Positions 33,701 through 46,600 of a stretch of 64,000 nucleotides of DNA are shown in pieces. Under the pieces are notes generated by a model. The model was given only the letters and a program-made list of their open reading frames with translations. It was not told the origin of the DNA and searched no databases. The number at the start of each line of letters is the position of its first letter. Position 1 is the stretch's first letter. Made by a program: the position numbers and the translations under genes. Source of the stretch: Bugulina stolonifera (lineage: Eukaryota > Bryozoa > Gymnolaemata > Cheilostomatida > Bugulidae); the NCBI GenBank assembly GCA_935421135.1, contig OW285196.1:15559001-15623000 (forward strand), read 5' to 3'.

Positions 33701-36692
33701 ATATGAGAATGAGATTGTGAGGGATAATTCTTTTGCGAAACAAAAGAGGCGAAATATGTTATCACGAGATATCAGTAATTACGATTTTCTGCCAGAAATT
33801 AAATTTGCTAAAACCAGAAACAAGGATGTGAAAGTTAAGGTTGACATATTCAGGTATCCCACCCTCCTAGCTACAGACCTCAACATATCTTTGACCTTGA
33901 ACTCGCAATATTCCTGGGAAACTTACAAGAAGTTGCACCAGCTAGATATTTTGGCTGCAGAAGATCTCAGGTATATGCACATCGTGCTAGCTCTTTCTAT
34001 ATACATCCGTACCACTGCCTATCTTGCTATGGGTGGACAGTCAGAGCTACTCTCTATCTACTCTGCAACTAAAGATACCAGTTCAATGTCAGACAGGTAC
34101 CACGTACCACAGAATATATTCATTATACTGGGATGTTTGCTCATACCAATTAAACGAACATTCACCCATGTTTTACAAAGAGTTAACAGTCCAGAGTGTC
34201 AAAATTCTTCCTTTAGCCTTCTTGAAAAGCTGCAGTCCTGTATGCATGGATTCATAATTTCCAAAACAGATTTTATGCTGAAAGCACAGATCCTTGTGTT
34301 TGTTGAAGATTACCAGCAAGCTTTGAATCATCTCTACAGATTGATCGGTAAAGAAAAGGTTAGAAACTGTGAAGCGTTTCTCGAGGTAACCAGAGCAGAG
34401 TATAACACAAGCAAGTCTAACCCTGCAGAGAAGAAGCACCTAGAAATATGCATGACTATACTCTATCATACAGATGACTACACTCCAGCCATAGAATATG
34501 TAAGCTGTCTCGCTACATATGACAAGCATCCTCTAGATATCGCAAGTAGAAAGGAAGATCTTGCAAGGTGTATGCTTAGGCTATCAAAAAATAAACAAGC
34601 CGAGACCGTGATGAACCAAGTTATCCTACAGATAAAAGACTGGTTAGGATTAGATGAAAACCATTCACTACCAGATTATGTCAAACAGAAACTATTGAGT
34701 GAGCAGGAGTTGTCCGAAAACTTGATGTTCTGCATCTGGCTGATCAGCTATGCCTATAATACACTTGGTCATATATCGCACAGCCTCACACAGCATTCAC
34801 ATGCATTGATATGTTTCAAAAACTCTGTGGAAATAGAGGAGCTGATGAAAGACAATAAAGAGTTTATTGAAAAATGGGAGTCATTTATATGCCATGGGGG
34901 TATAAAATCTGATCTAGCTACCAGCTACAACAATCTAGGTCAGATGTGTCATAAAATCAGAGATTTTAAACCCTCGCTAGCATATCACAAGAAGGCTTTA
35001 GAGATGAGGAAAGCTGTGTATGGTGAGCAGACTAACCACTCTGATATAGCAATGAGTTACAACAATATTGGCAGTGTCTACAGTATGTTAGGGGATTATA
35101 AACAGTCGCTGGCATATCGTATGAAGGCTTTAGAGATGATGAAAGCTGTGTATGGTGAACAGACTAATCACACTAGTATAGCTACCTGTTACAACAATGT
35201 AGGCACTTTGTACAGTCTGTTAGGAGATTTTAAACAATCGCTAGTATATTACATGCAGACTTTGGAGATGCTGAGAGCGATATTTGGTGGGCGAACTAAT
35301 CATTCTGTTATAGCTATGAGCTACAGCAATGTAGGCCAAATCTACGCTGAGATGGGAGATTATACACAGTCACTAGCATATCATAAAAAGGCTTTAGAGA
35401 TCAAGAAAGCTGTGTATGATGGCCACACTAATCACTCTAGTATTGCTACCAGTTACAACAATATAGGAAATGTGTACCATAAGATTGGAGATTATGCACA
35501 GTCACTGGTATACCAACAGAAGGCTTTAGAGATAATGAAAGTTGTGTATGGTGAACAGACTAATCACTCTGACATAGCTACCAGTTACAACAACATTGGT
35601 GGTGTGTACAGTGAGATGGGAGATTATACACAGTCACTGGTATGCCTCAAGAAAGCTTTAGAAGTTAGGAAAGTTGTGTATTGTGAGCGGCCTAATCATC
35701 CTGATATAGCAATCAGTTACAACAATATAGGCATGGTTTATGGTAAGATAGGAGATTATACACAGTCACTGGAGTATTACATGAAGGCTTTAGAGATGAG
35801 GAAAGTTGTGTATGGCGAACAAAATAATCACTCTGATATAGCAGTGAGTTACAACAACATGGGAAGTGTGTATAACAAGATGGGAGATTATACACAATCA
35901 CTGGTGTATCACATGAAGGCATTAGATATGAAGAAAGCTGTGTATGGTGAACAGGCTAATCACTCAGATATAGCTGGCAGCTACAACAATATAGGCAACG
36001 TGTATAATAAAATCGGAAACTATACGCAATCACTGGTATACCATATAAAAGCTTTAGAAATGAGGAAAGCCATGTATGATAGGCATGGTGATACATCTAG
36101 GAGAGCCGACTTAGTCAATACCTATACTTCCATTGGTAATCTGTACAGAGTTGTACATCAACCTAAAAAGGCATTCAGTCTCTACACACAGGCACTGGTG
36201 ACACCTACAAAGGACTCCCATCTAACTGCTGTAGTTCTAAACAGAATAGCACATGTCTGTGTGGATCTCAATGACTACAGAAGAGCTCAACAGTTTCTAC
36301 ATCTTGCTAGGGAACAAACACCAACGAGTAACAAACTCATTCTAGCTGAGAACTACCATCTAATGGGAATCTGTCATCTAAATACAGGGTCATGGAGCAG
36401 ATGCTGGACTTGGCTCCACACGGCTCTCTGTTTGTATGAACAAATTCATGGAGATGTAGATACTACAACCTCATTGGCCAAGCTTCACATCACCATAGCA
36501 ACACTACTACTACTACATTTCAGTAACACTACAATAGCCTTAGAGCACGCACAGAAAGCTCTAGATATGAGTAACCAGCTGCTAGAGAAGTTCTGCAGAC
36601 ATGCGGAGTGTATAAAAGTGAATAAAGAGGCTAAATCGCTGACTGACAGCCTTCATCTGGTAAAACTCGTTCAGTATGAGTTTCTTAGCTGA
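30776..36692 (+). CDS. Nucleotidyltransferase (GlnD/DUF294-like)-TPR repeat protein
   Basis: Two exons: 30776-30961 and a 3.8-kb exon 32856-36692, giving about 1340 residues. A second in-frame ATG at 30836 is an equally possible start. About residues 190-215 show GLGSVARGEATPYSDLE, the signature of the DUF294/GlnD-type nucleotidyltransferase fold: a GS motif and a D-x-E metal-binding pair (SDLE). A region with few recognisable motifs follows, then nine nearly identical 44-residue TPRs (34923-36110; pattern SYNNIG-x2-Y-x3-GDY-x-QSL-x2-x3-KALE), in the style of kinesin light chain or nephrocystin-3, and degenerate TPR-like helices to the C-terminus. No signal peptide or membrane segment is seen. 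Poly(A) signal is at 37201. TPRs suggest protein binding; the enzyme's substrate is unknown. I do not recognise a named orthologue. Unlike every other gene here it has almost no introns. Confidence 0.85.
31980..32300. other. GC-rich island inside the TPR gene intron
   Basis: About 300 bp of sequence that is clearly richer in G+C than the rest of the 1.9-kb intron. No ORF, terminal repeat or known family is seen. It may be a degraded mobile element or a regulatory block. Confidence 0.3.
34923..36110 (+). repeat. Nine tandem 132-bp coding repeats (TPRs)
   Basis: Nine in-frame units of 44 codons with high nucleotide similarity (for example GGAGATTATACACAGTCACT recurs). The likeness at DNA level, not just protein level, points to recent tandem expansion or gene conversion. 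Confidence 0.92.
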
Positions 36693-37826
36693 AAGATACG
36701 GTCATTTAACTCTTTGTATGATTCTGTATTGAGCTCTAGATGTAAATATATGCATCTAAATTTTCAACAATACTATAATATATTATTACCCCTATATCAT
36801 TGAATATAAGCATGCTGTCAAGAATGATAGACTTGTGCTATCAACTTGTCTTTTTACAGGTATGGGTTTATTTCTTTGTAATTCGTTTGGTTGCTTTTAA
36901 AAAAATGTAGGAGCACAATTTTACTAATTTTTGATTATATTTCACATTATCTTTACTTACTATTTTAGTTTACTGAAAACTTTGAACATCAAACATCTAT
37001 CACGATTAATACGAAAATGATAATATTTAACCTGTTATACTCGTGTATATCCTTTCGTGTATATCCTTTCATATCTCAAATCTGCAAACTACCCAGCACT
37101 AGGTACTTACTTCACTAATTGTATGACTTCACTACTCTTTATATCAAATTTATCACTTAGTTCTCACACATAGACACTAAGCAATATAATTTAAAGTATG
37201 AATAAACCCATATTGACAAAAATTCCAATAGAACTTTGTTTTTTATTTTATTGTGTGATTTCTGGGCGAGCATTTTGTAGCATGAAATGAAATCTTCAAA
37301 GTTACAAATACCAAACTTCATAGCAATCTGCAGTATTATCTATAGAATAATTCAACGGTATTTCATATCTTATAAAAAGGCCTATAACAGTGAATGCTCA
37401 TTTGAATGTTTGATGGCTCATTATAATAGAAAGTACTTAAAGCATGAAACTTTGAGTTATAAAAAATTTAAAACAAAGTCTTGCCTCCTGTTGCCTTCTG
37501 AGTGATAGCGACTACAAGATTGTCTTTTAAACAATGAGAATCAAAGACTTGTTTACAGTCTGTTTTATATTCTCTGGCAGTGAATAAAATAATTTTTTTG
37601 CGGAATCTTTGAATGATATCTAATTTTGTTCTCTCAGTGTTAACAAACTAGAGATTGCAGCAATAAAATGCACTAAAACAGATTGAATGCTGATAGAACA
37701 GAATAATGTTAACTGAAACACTATAAGTATGTGAAATTGCTATTTTGCTTTACTGGTGATATACTCAGTGTGAGCATTAAAATAGAGCTAAAAATATTTA
37801 AGTTATTTAAATCTCCAGTTCTGATG

Positions 37827-38128
37827 TAAAGGCCTGACCAGACTGGAAGCGAAATCCGCTAGAGAAATGGCGAGAAACAAGGGAGACCCTGCTACTTAGG
37901 GCAAAATTTATGAATTCACTCGGATCAAACATGTTTAATATTTTCGCTTGCCTATTGGTCGACAACGTCCTGTCGCTCAAAATTTTAAATATCCAGAAGT
38001 GCAGGACGTGTTCAGGCCAGTAATCAACAGTAAATGTTTCGTGCCTAGTGTGCTTGGAAGTGCAAAGCGAAACAATATGGCCCACTTGGTGCGCGACTGA
38101 TTTTGCTTCCAGTCTGCTATGGCCTTTA
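37827..38128. mobile_element. MITE with about 29-bp terminal inverted repeats
   Basis: Left end TAAAGGCCTGACCAGACTGG and the reverse complement of the right end TAAAGGCCATAGCAGACTGG; both continue AAGCRAAAT. About 302 bp. A minus-strand ORF of 92 codons lies inside but resembles nothing known. Confidence 0.85.
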
Positions 38129-38172
38129 TACCTGACATGTCACTTTCTGGCAGGCAGACAACAAATGTATTG

Positions 38173-38610
38173 CAGTGGGACTTGCTTAATTCAACCTTGG
38201 ATAATTCAAAAACTTGGTTAGTTCAAACGGTTAGCCTTGGTCCCTGCTGAGTACTATATAAATGGCTTCAAATAATTCAAATTTACCATCTGTAATTCAA
38301 ACTTCATGCGGCTTAGGCTCACACTATAATCAATGATGATACTATCACAGCCAGCATTAGTCATCTAATAATCGTTGCTAGTAGTTAGTAGCTATTAATA
38401 GTTACTACTGCGATATGTTTCTGCTCAAACTAAGCTGGGAAAACCCACCAATTGCTTTACTGTTCCTTAGATAAATGCGTTTTTATGCTGTTGTCCTTTA
38501 CATGTGATGCATGTCATTATATAAAATGAAGGGATCACATAATTCAATCTCGGCCTAATTCAAACCAATCATGGTAGACCCTTGAAGTTTGAATTACACA
38601 AGCTCCACTG
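38173..38610. mobile_element. pogo/Tigger-like MITE
   Basis: Left end CAGTGGGACTTGCTTAATTC and reverse-complemented right end CAGTGGAGCTTGTGTAATTC, the CAGTRG-start typical of pogo/Tigger (Tc1-mariner) ends. A TA follows on the right and TG precedes on the left. About 438 bp, many TAATTCAA words, no transposase. Confidence 0.82.
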
Positions 38611-40690
38611 TATTGATAATTGGAAGCTTGTGCATGTTAAAGGCATTGGAGGGGCTATTTTCTCAGTCTTACTGCAATTTTCGGAAGGCATAGCCACCTT
38701 GCCCAGCATAATCTAAACATACTCTGATGAAAATGATGCTATAGTGATGAATAATATACCAAAAGATAGCTTGGGAAGAGAGCTTTCCTCCTATCCAGAT
38801 TATAATAAGGATATTTCAGTACCCCACCCACTAGTGGCCATTTTCTCTGATTTTTATTTGCCAGGAAAATAGACTATACTAGTTACTTTACAATGAGTAG
38901 AGTTTGCTGGAGTATTTGTGACCGCAGCAAATGTTATTACTAGTTATAATAACAAAATAATGACTGCTTTCAATAGGGTTCTATTTATGAGTAGCATTCT
39001 TTGTCACCTGAATAACAATATTCTAATGAACATGCTAATCAGTGTCAGCATTATTTTTGAAAAAGACACATCTGAAATTTCAAAAACTAATTTTTATCAT
39101 GTACATATGCCCTCTAGCATTACAAGGCAGACAGGACATGGCAATATATTTCAATACTAGATGCTATGTGAAAAATTGTTGATGGTTGCTCGTTTCAGAG
39201 TTTGGGAAACCCAAGAATACCACTTTCCATCTCTATTCACCAATTTAATTTAGCATTATCTGGCTTCTTAGACGTGTATGTACATTTGTACATGTACAGG
39301 ACTACGATAGTTCATTCATCATGGGCTACATTACATTCATAAACAGATTTTGCTCTAGGTCCCATTTTGGGGTATATTCTAGGCTTATGCTGGCCTAAAG
39401 AAGACCCTGTGTAAGAGAAGACAACTCCCAATTTTTGGCTGGTACCCATGCTGAAAAAACTGTCTATATTTTTTATAAAGCATGTATTTATGAACTATAA
39501 ATGATTTACAGAAGTAGCAATTGAAACTGGAAATTCTAATATGCAAATACAAAAGTTGGCATAATATGTAGGTAAAGTCACTTGGCTCCTAAAACCCAGT
39601 CCTGAATTAAAAAACGCTGTCTAGTTCCACCTCTAATTAAAGGCAACTAAATTAGATGCATTACATTGTTAGTCTATTGCCTACCATGCCTTTCACCTTC
39701 TCAAGTTTTCCTATTTATTAATAGACAGTATGGTTGGTTACAAACATTGCTATTTATTGTGCGAAGAATATGTATTTTCAATTCTCCCGCAAAGTGAAAT
39801 TTGATCAAAAACTCCCAACCTTGGTCCTTGGGCTCCAAACAGCAGCCCCCCTGCACATGTACACCAAGAACTATAACTACAGTACAGTACGGTTTTAAGG
39901 ATTTTGCATACCAGCAATCTAAACCTCTGACTAACAGGTGCCAAAATAATAATCTAGGGCTGAATAGTAGGGGTTGAAGATGCACAGGCTATAGCTCTAT
40001 ATTACTGAGCACTGATCTGCTACAAGTGACTAACTGCAGGCCACTATTTTATGCAGCAACCAGAATAGTATCATAAGGTCTCAAAACCGCCAAGAACCTA
40101 TTACCATACAAGAGGATGTAGTTTGATTGTCCAACACAGACAGTGGGTCTCTTGCCAGCAACCAGTAGTACAGCAGTCAGGCAGGCTAGCTCAAGTTTTG
40201 AATTCAAGTATAAATGTATATGATGTATATAAAATACTTACAACTCACCATACATCCCATAGTGAATGGCAAGCCATAGTGAATGGCTTGGGTGGGTGAC
40301 ATGGCTATCAGGTAAACCAGTATAATTGTAAAGTATATAACAAAGACAGTCAGTATAATAATATTGGGATACATTATTATTTATTACAAAGTCATAAGGG
40401 TGAGGAGCTAGACTATATATGATACAATATACATAATACAATATATTATAGAAGCTATGTATATATCTGTTTAATATCATATAATAACTACATTGTGAAT
40501 ACCATTGTGTATAGAGTATGTGTTTACCATGGATACATATCATAATAACACAAACAAAACTTCAACTGAAAGGATAAAGTGGATACAATATGTAAACAAT
40601 ACCAGCACATAGACAAGTTATATATAGAACCCAATGTTAGCTTGTGGTCCAGAAACTGTACTGATTACCATAAGATAGCCTGAGCTCTCA

Positions 40691-43600
40691 CTAACTGTGT
40701 ATAGTCTCAGAACTAATCTCATAGTGCTGTGATGCCTCAGAGAGTAACTGACGTTTGTGTTCTGACCTTGACATGAGGGAGGAGTTAGTGCTGAACTGAT
40801 CGGCTCTGTGTAGCTATAAACACAACACAACGTTCATAGACTATATGGTTATGTAGGAACATCTGTATCAGTAAAGTAGTTCCATTATTATATTAATTGA
40901 TTCCATTACAATGAGCTCTACTAGTGTACCTTATATGTAGCAGGTTTAGTAGACGAGTTGTGCAATGATGTCTTCAGCATATGACTAGTCTTAGAAGGGT
41001 TACAGCCCATCATAGTGCGGTATGTAGCTTGATATGTGGCCACTTTACTGTTCATACCTGCAGTATATAGTACATAGTATATAGTAGTAACATTTTACTG
41101 TTCATACCTGCAGTATATAGTATATAGTATAGTACAGGTATGAATATACACTATATTATTATACATGTATTATATTATCTAGTAGTAACACTTTGTAAAA
41201 GAGTAGTATTATACATAATTGTATAATAGTAATATATCACATAGATACAGTAGCAATAGATAGATACATGTAGATACACTGTACATTATAATACATATAA
41301 TAGCTACCATATAATAGTATGTAATATATCACATAGATACAGCAGCAATAGATAGATACACTGTATATTATAATATATATAATAGTTACCATATAATAGT
41401 ACGATGTAATGCATCGTATGACTCACCATTGTGTTTATTGTTCAACTTTTGAAGGTTATTGAGGTCTGTTTTAAACCCTGTCGCTGTGTCTTTGGCATTG
41501 ACACTGCCACCAGCTGCATCAACTTCCTGTTCCCATAGTTCAATGCGGGTTGTAAGCAACCAATCACAAGCCAGCATTTGAAAACCCTGGAATTCAACCG
41601 ATACAGATGAGGGGCTACATGCAGCGAGCGAGTAAAGCAAGCACTTGCAAGAACTATCCAGTAGACCATTTATACTTGCATAATAATACATAACTGGATA
41701 GTATGACAAAGGTACGGCAGATAGAGGTGAAAGGTCACGACCTTACCTGTCTCATTCTCTGTTGGCCATCAGTTTTAGTGTCCAGTATATCATCCGTCAA
41801 CAGCTGACTGGCTTTATTACACAGCTTATTGGCAGCATACGGGCACATTGTACGTGTAAGCAGCCCACTACGTGCCTGCAGTGTACACATAGATAGCACT
41901 ATAACATGACTGTACAACTGATTTCTATAGGGAATTATCCCCTCTTTACCTATCCATCTCGGACAGGAGGACTAATTGACGAAGGGAATATATTGTAGGT
42001 CTTTGCGTTGCGTACAGCACGAGGTAACCAACTTGTATTCTCATACATGCGTAAAATATATAAATATAATTTTGAGAACAAGCTGTTTGACTAAACATGT
42101 GTAATATGAAACATACCCTGAATATATCATGTATAGCCCGAGGTAACCGACATATATCCTCTTCCTGGCTATGCAGGTAAGTCGCAGGTAGAGCAGAGAG
42201 AGGGTGGTAGTGTTTCTCTGCCTGGTAGTTATCTCCCTTGCTCCAATGAACACCCACAGCCACCATCTCGGACCACCAGTGAGCCATTTCATCTACTCTC
42301 TCTACTAACTCGTATGGAGTGTCAGTCGTCTTCTCCTGTGGGTTGGAATACTCAATAGCCTCCAGGTAACTCAGTGATGCCTCACTGTTCAATAGAGAAT
42401 AAGTACATAATATAGACATCATAGTAGTCGACTCTTGTGAGAGGAGAAGATAACTCCCAAGAAGTAATTAACCAAATCTGATGTCGTCTGCAGACCGTAT
42501 ACTAATCAATCAATGACAGTGGTCCATCCCAGCCAGTATACTTACATGTTAGCGTCCGACCTTGGGGTGATGACCTCATACAGAGCTATGTCTAGCAGAT
42601 GCTGTCTGTAGCACTGCATTAGGGTGGACAGGGGGTCATATGGGTGCTTATTCATAGTGAACCCCTGCTCCAGTGACCTCAGTTCATCGTACCAAGTCAG
42701 GTCTACCAGATACCTGTGACCAGCCGGTTCACACAGCCACTTGAGGTGAGCTGGTATGTCTCCCCTGTCGTATCTAAGGCACTGCTTTCTACATCTGCTC
42801 AGCAAAAACCTCTAGAAACATACATATCAAGATACTTAGAGGTCAAAGGATATGGATGGGAGCATGGGTAGATTACATTACCAGGATACTCTACTGTACT
42901 ACGTAGTAGTACAATGAGCTCCCAGATGAACCCAAGATGGTGTGTACCATGGACCCTGTCATCTGGTGCCACGCCCACAGGAATGACGACTGAAAGATTA
43001 ACGGTACATTCATTGTACAGAATAATGGCACAAAAACAGTAGTAAAACATACAGCAATGTAGTAAATAGTAGTATATAACATACAGCGATGTAGTAAATA
43101 GTAGCATATAACATACAGCAATGTAGTGCAACTGTCCAGTGAGTGTATGTAGTGCAGTGACAGCACATCCAGCGTACACCTGAGCCAGCATATCTCTAGA
43201 CATAACGCTAGACGACGCCTCTGCCAGGTTGAGAGAGCAGAGTGCCAGGTTCATCTGCTGCCACCCTGAACTCTTAACCTTGCCAGTTAGACTGAGCTGT
43301 AGGAGCCTGTAGTATACTAGGGCAGCATTGTGGGCCGACTCCACCCTGTCCCTGTCTTGTCTTGCCACAGTACAGCTGAACACCCTGGCAATGTATGTCC
43401 TGTGTAGTATCTGTAATAGGTACCAGCTCTAGTAGTCATAATACGTTATATACTAGGGATGAGCTGCTATGCTACATGTATATACTAGGGATAGACTAAT
43501 AAGCTATGTACTAGGGATGAACCGACAGGCTATGTACTAGGCATGAACCGACATATTATATACTAGGCATGAACTGCTTCTCCTGCTCTGATATGTACCA

Positions 43601-46600
43601 CGTTGTATTCCTCAGTTGTGTAAGCAGTGAGAACACAACTCTATAACAGAGTTAGTATCAGTACGAACCATTACCAACTAGTACTACCGCCACACACACC
43701 TGTCTCAGTGTCTGCCAGGAGAGACTGGATAGTAGCTCCATTCTAGTCGTAGGAAAGGGTCTCCCCAAGGTGTGTAGAGCTTCCCTCAGTTGTACAGCAG
43801 CAGACGAGTAGAAACCTAGGGGAAACATCAACATTACAGTTACATAAAACTGACAGTATTATCACACTGCTCAAGGGGAAACACTGAGAAACCTTATCAC
43901 ACAGTCAGTGTTCTCCACAGAACCATCAGTAGGTGGCAGATGGAAAGCAAGGTAACCAATGATGTAGCTGATAGAGTGAATGTTATCTGATCTTGTAATG
44001 ACCTTGTCTGATTACACTCACCTTTCTCGAGGTCGGAGTCGGACTGGTTCATGTGTCTCCAGAAGCTGACGGACTCTTTACTGCCGGATGAAGTAACTGG
44101 TTCTCCGTACACCAAAACCTTCGCCAGGACAAAACTGATCACCATCAAGTTCATCAGCCATAGCAGTGCCTGGAAATGAATAGAGACATGGTTAAATCAC
44201 ATGGAGGACTAGAGATAGTATCAAAATCATTGGACGAATATGATTGGACAGTAGAAAGGTTTGTCTGAGGCTTAAATTTAAAACATTAAAAAAACATCAG
44301 GCTGGTTGTAAGCCCTTTCAATTCAGTTTGTACCACAAAGTCAAGATTTGAAGATGAAATCCAGGTTTATTTAAAGTAAATATGCATCCAAAAGATTCCA
44401 ATTGGTTTTACAATAAAAAGAATCGCACATATCTACACGGTCTACACCTGATCACACGATAGCACCACTCACTAGACAAGTAGGTGGTTAGTAAACACTT
44501 ACAGAGGGTATCAACCAGTTCCATAGACCAAAATAATCACTGATGTTATCTGTGTATGACTGTAGAGTACGGCTGGAGCGCACAGAGCCCCCTAAAGACA
44601 GTGATGCAGCCAGTGAGGAGTCAGGGCTATCAAATATTGCACTACAACAGAACATAACAGTAGTTAGACTTGCAAGACTGAAGATCCTAGTATACACGCA
44701 TACATATACACATGACGTATATACACCATAACATACACTGTATACACACATACATATACACATGACGTATATACATGTACACCATAATATACATGTACAC
44801 CATGACATATACACTGTATACACACACATATACATGACATATACACTGTATACACACACACACATGTACATGGTATGCCTTACCTGAAGGGGTTGAACAT
44901 GAGTAACCCAAACATGAAGACAAAGAGTGTGAGTCGGGCTCCGTCTACCATACCAGTATTGTGGGAGTAGGTAGAGTGAGATGTGAACGGTGGCAGTGAG
45001 GGCAGGTGATCATCCTCCCCTTCTCCAGCTGAGGGGTAAGGTGGGCTCTCAGGCAACATAGTCTCAGGAGAGGAACCAGGGCTATCAGTGATCGAGGTTG
45101 GAGTCAGAGGTGAGTAAATACAGTTGGACAGCAGCTACAATACAATAATATTACTATATTGTTATCCTATATTAGCGTCCCAGGTAGAGCATGTTTGCTC
45201 ATAAATAGCGTGCACTCATGACGTCATGATCCAACTAAGAAACAGTCAACAGTTCCCATTGGTCCGACTACACAGTAGCTAGGAGGCAGCGTCCAATTAC
45301 CTTAGAGTAATGTTTGTTAAATAAGTAGAGGGTGCCACTCACCGACTTTGTGTCCACTCCACGTTCACTCAAAGCAGCAGACAGGATGGAGTTCTCCTTG
45401 CCCAGACGCACTCTCTGCTCCCGGAGGGAGGTTATGGTCTCGATAGCTTTCTTCAATACGGCGGACTTGTTAAGTTTAGCCTCTGTACCCATCACCAAGT
45501 CCTTCAACTCCAATATCTTATCATTTATACTCATCCTGTACCTGTAGAGCACAGTAAGATGGAGTGGACCCAAGGCTACGTTACACTATCAGTTGGCATA
45601 CAATCTCCTCCCAATGGAATCCACTCTCACTACTATGTCAGTCATTACTAGCAGGTAGCAAGAGTAGGCCCTCTCTTAGCTACTGAGTCAGTCATTACTA
45701 GCAGGTAGCAAGAGTAGGCCCTCTCTTAGCTACTGAGTCAGTCATTACTAGCAGGTAGCAAGAGTAGGCCCTCTCTTAGCTAGTGAGTCAGTCATTACTA
45801 GCAGGTAACAAGAGTAGGCCCTCTCTTAGTTACTATGTCAGTCATTACTAGCAGGTAACAAGAGTAGGCCCTCTCTTAGCTACTGAGTCAGTCATTACTA
45901 GCAGGTAGCAAAAGTAGGCCCTCTCTTAGCTACTGAGTCAGTCATTACTAGCAGGTAGCAAGAGTAGGCCCTCTCTTAGCTACTATGTCAGTCATTACTA
46001 GCAGGTAGCAAGAGTAGGCCCTCTCTTAGCTACGGAGTTCAGTGTGTGACCAGTGACCAGTGTGTACAATCTCCTAACATACTATACAATGTAAATTGAA
46101 GCTAAACACCTCATCTACACAAAGAGGTTAAAAATCTTTGGATCAAAGATGATAAATGCACACTATGCTAAGATTTTACAATGACTAGTATCCAAGAAGA
46201 TCTACAGAGAGTATACATGTAACACAAGTATTTCTAGAGTAGTCCAATACCTCTTCTCGATGACGTTGTGTGACGATCTTCTCTCCTTTGGTTTACTCTG
46301 GGGTTTGCACCTGGCAATGGGGATCTTATTATCAGTAGAAGTTGGTGACACAGGAGTGGATGTAGGGGAGAGTGCCACTGAGCTAGTGGTGGATAAAGGT
46401 AGTGGTCTGATAGAGGGGGGATGTGACTTAGTGGTGGATACTATACCCACTCCTTGCTGAGACTGCTGGGCTGGTATAACTCTGACAGCTGGTAGCTTGC
46501 CGGGCGCTGACTTGTTATCCACCACTTGTCTGAGAGCACTGGGTGGAAGTACTGTAATATAATACAATATGGTGTACGTTTAGAATACAGTACCGTTATA

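Larger units (their letters stand above)
36693..40690. other. Non-coding region with MITEs between the TPR gene and SREBP
   Basis: No exon is recognised. It contains the TPR gene 3' UTR, two MITEs (37827-38128, 38173-38610), and the likely SREBP 3' UTR at the right end, with a minus-strand AATAAA at 40380-40385. Confidence 0.55.

Noticed and set aside
37807..38085. 92-codon minus-strand ORF
   Set aside because: It lies inside a MITE bounded by terminal inverted repeats and resembles no protein I know.
42824..42992. Possible extra SREBP exon between 42811 and 43117
   Set aside because: The plus-frame continuation either stops or breaks the match; joining 43117 directly to 42811 gives QLHYIARFLLSRC, which aligns with the vertebrate sequence without a gap.
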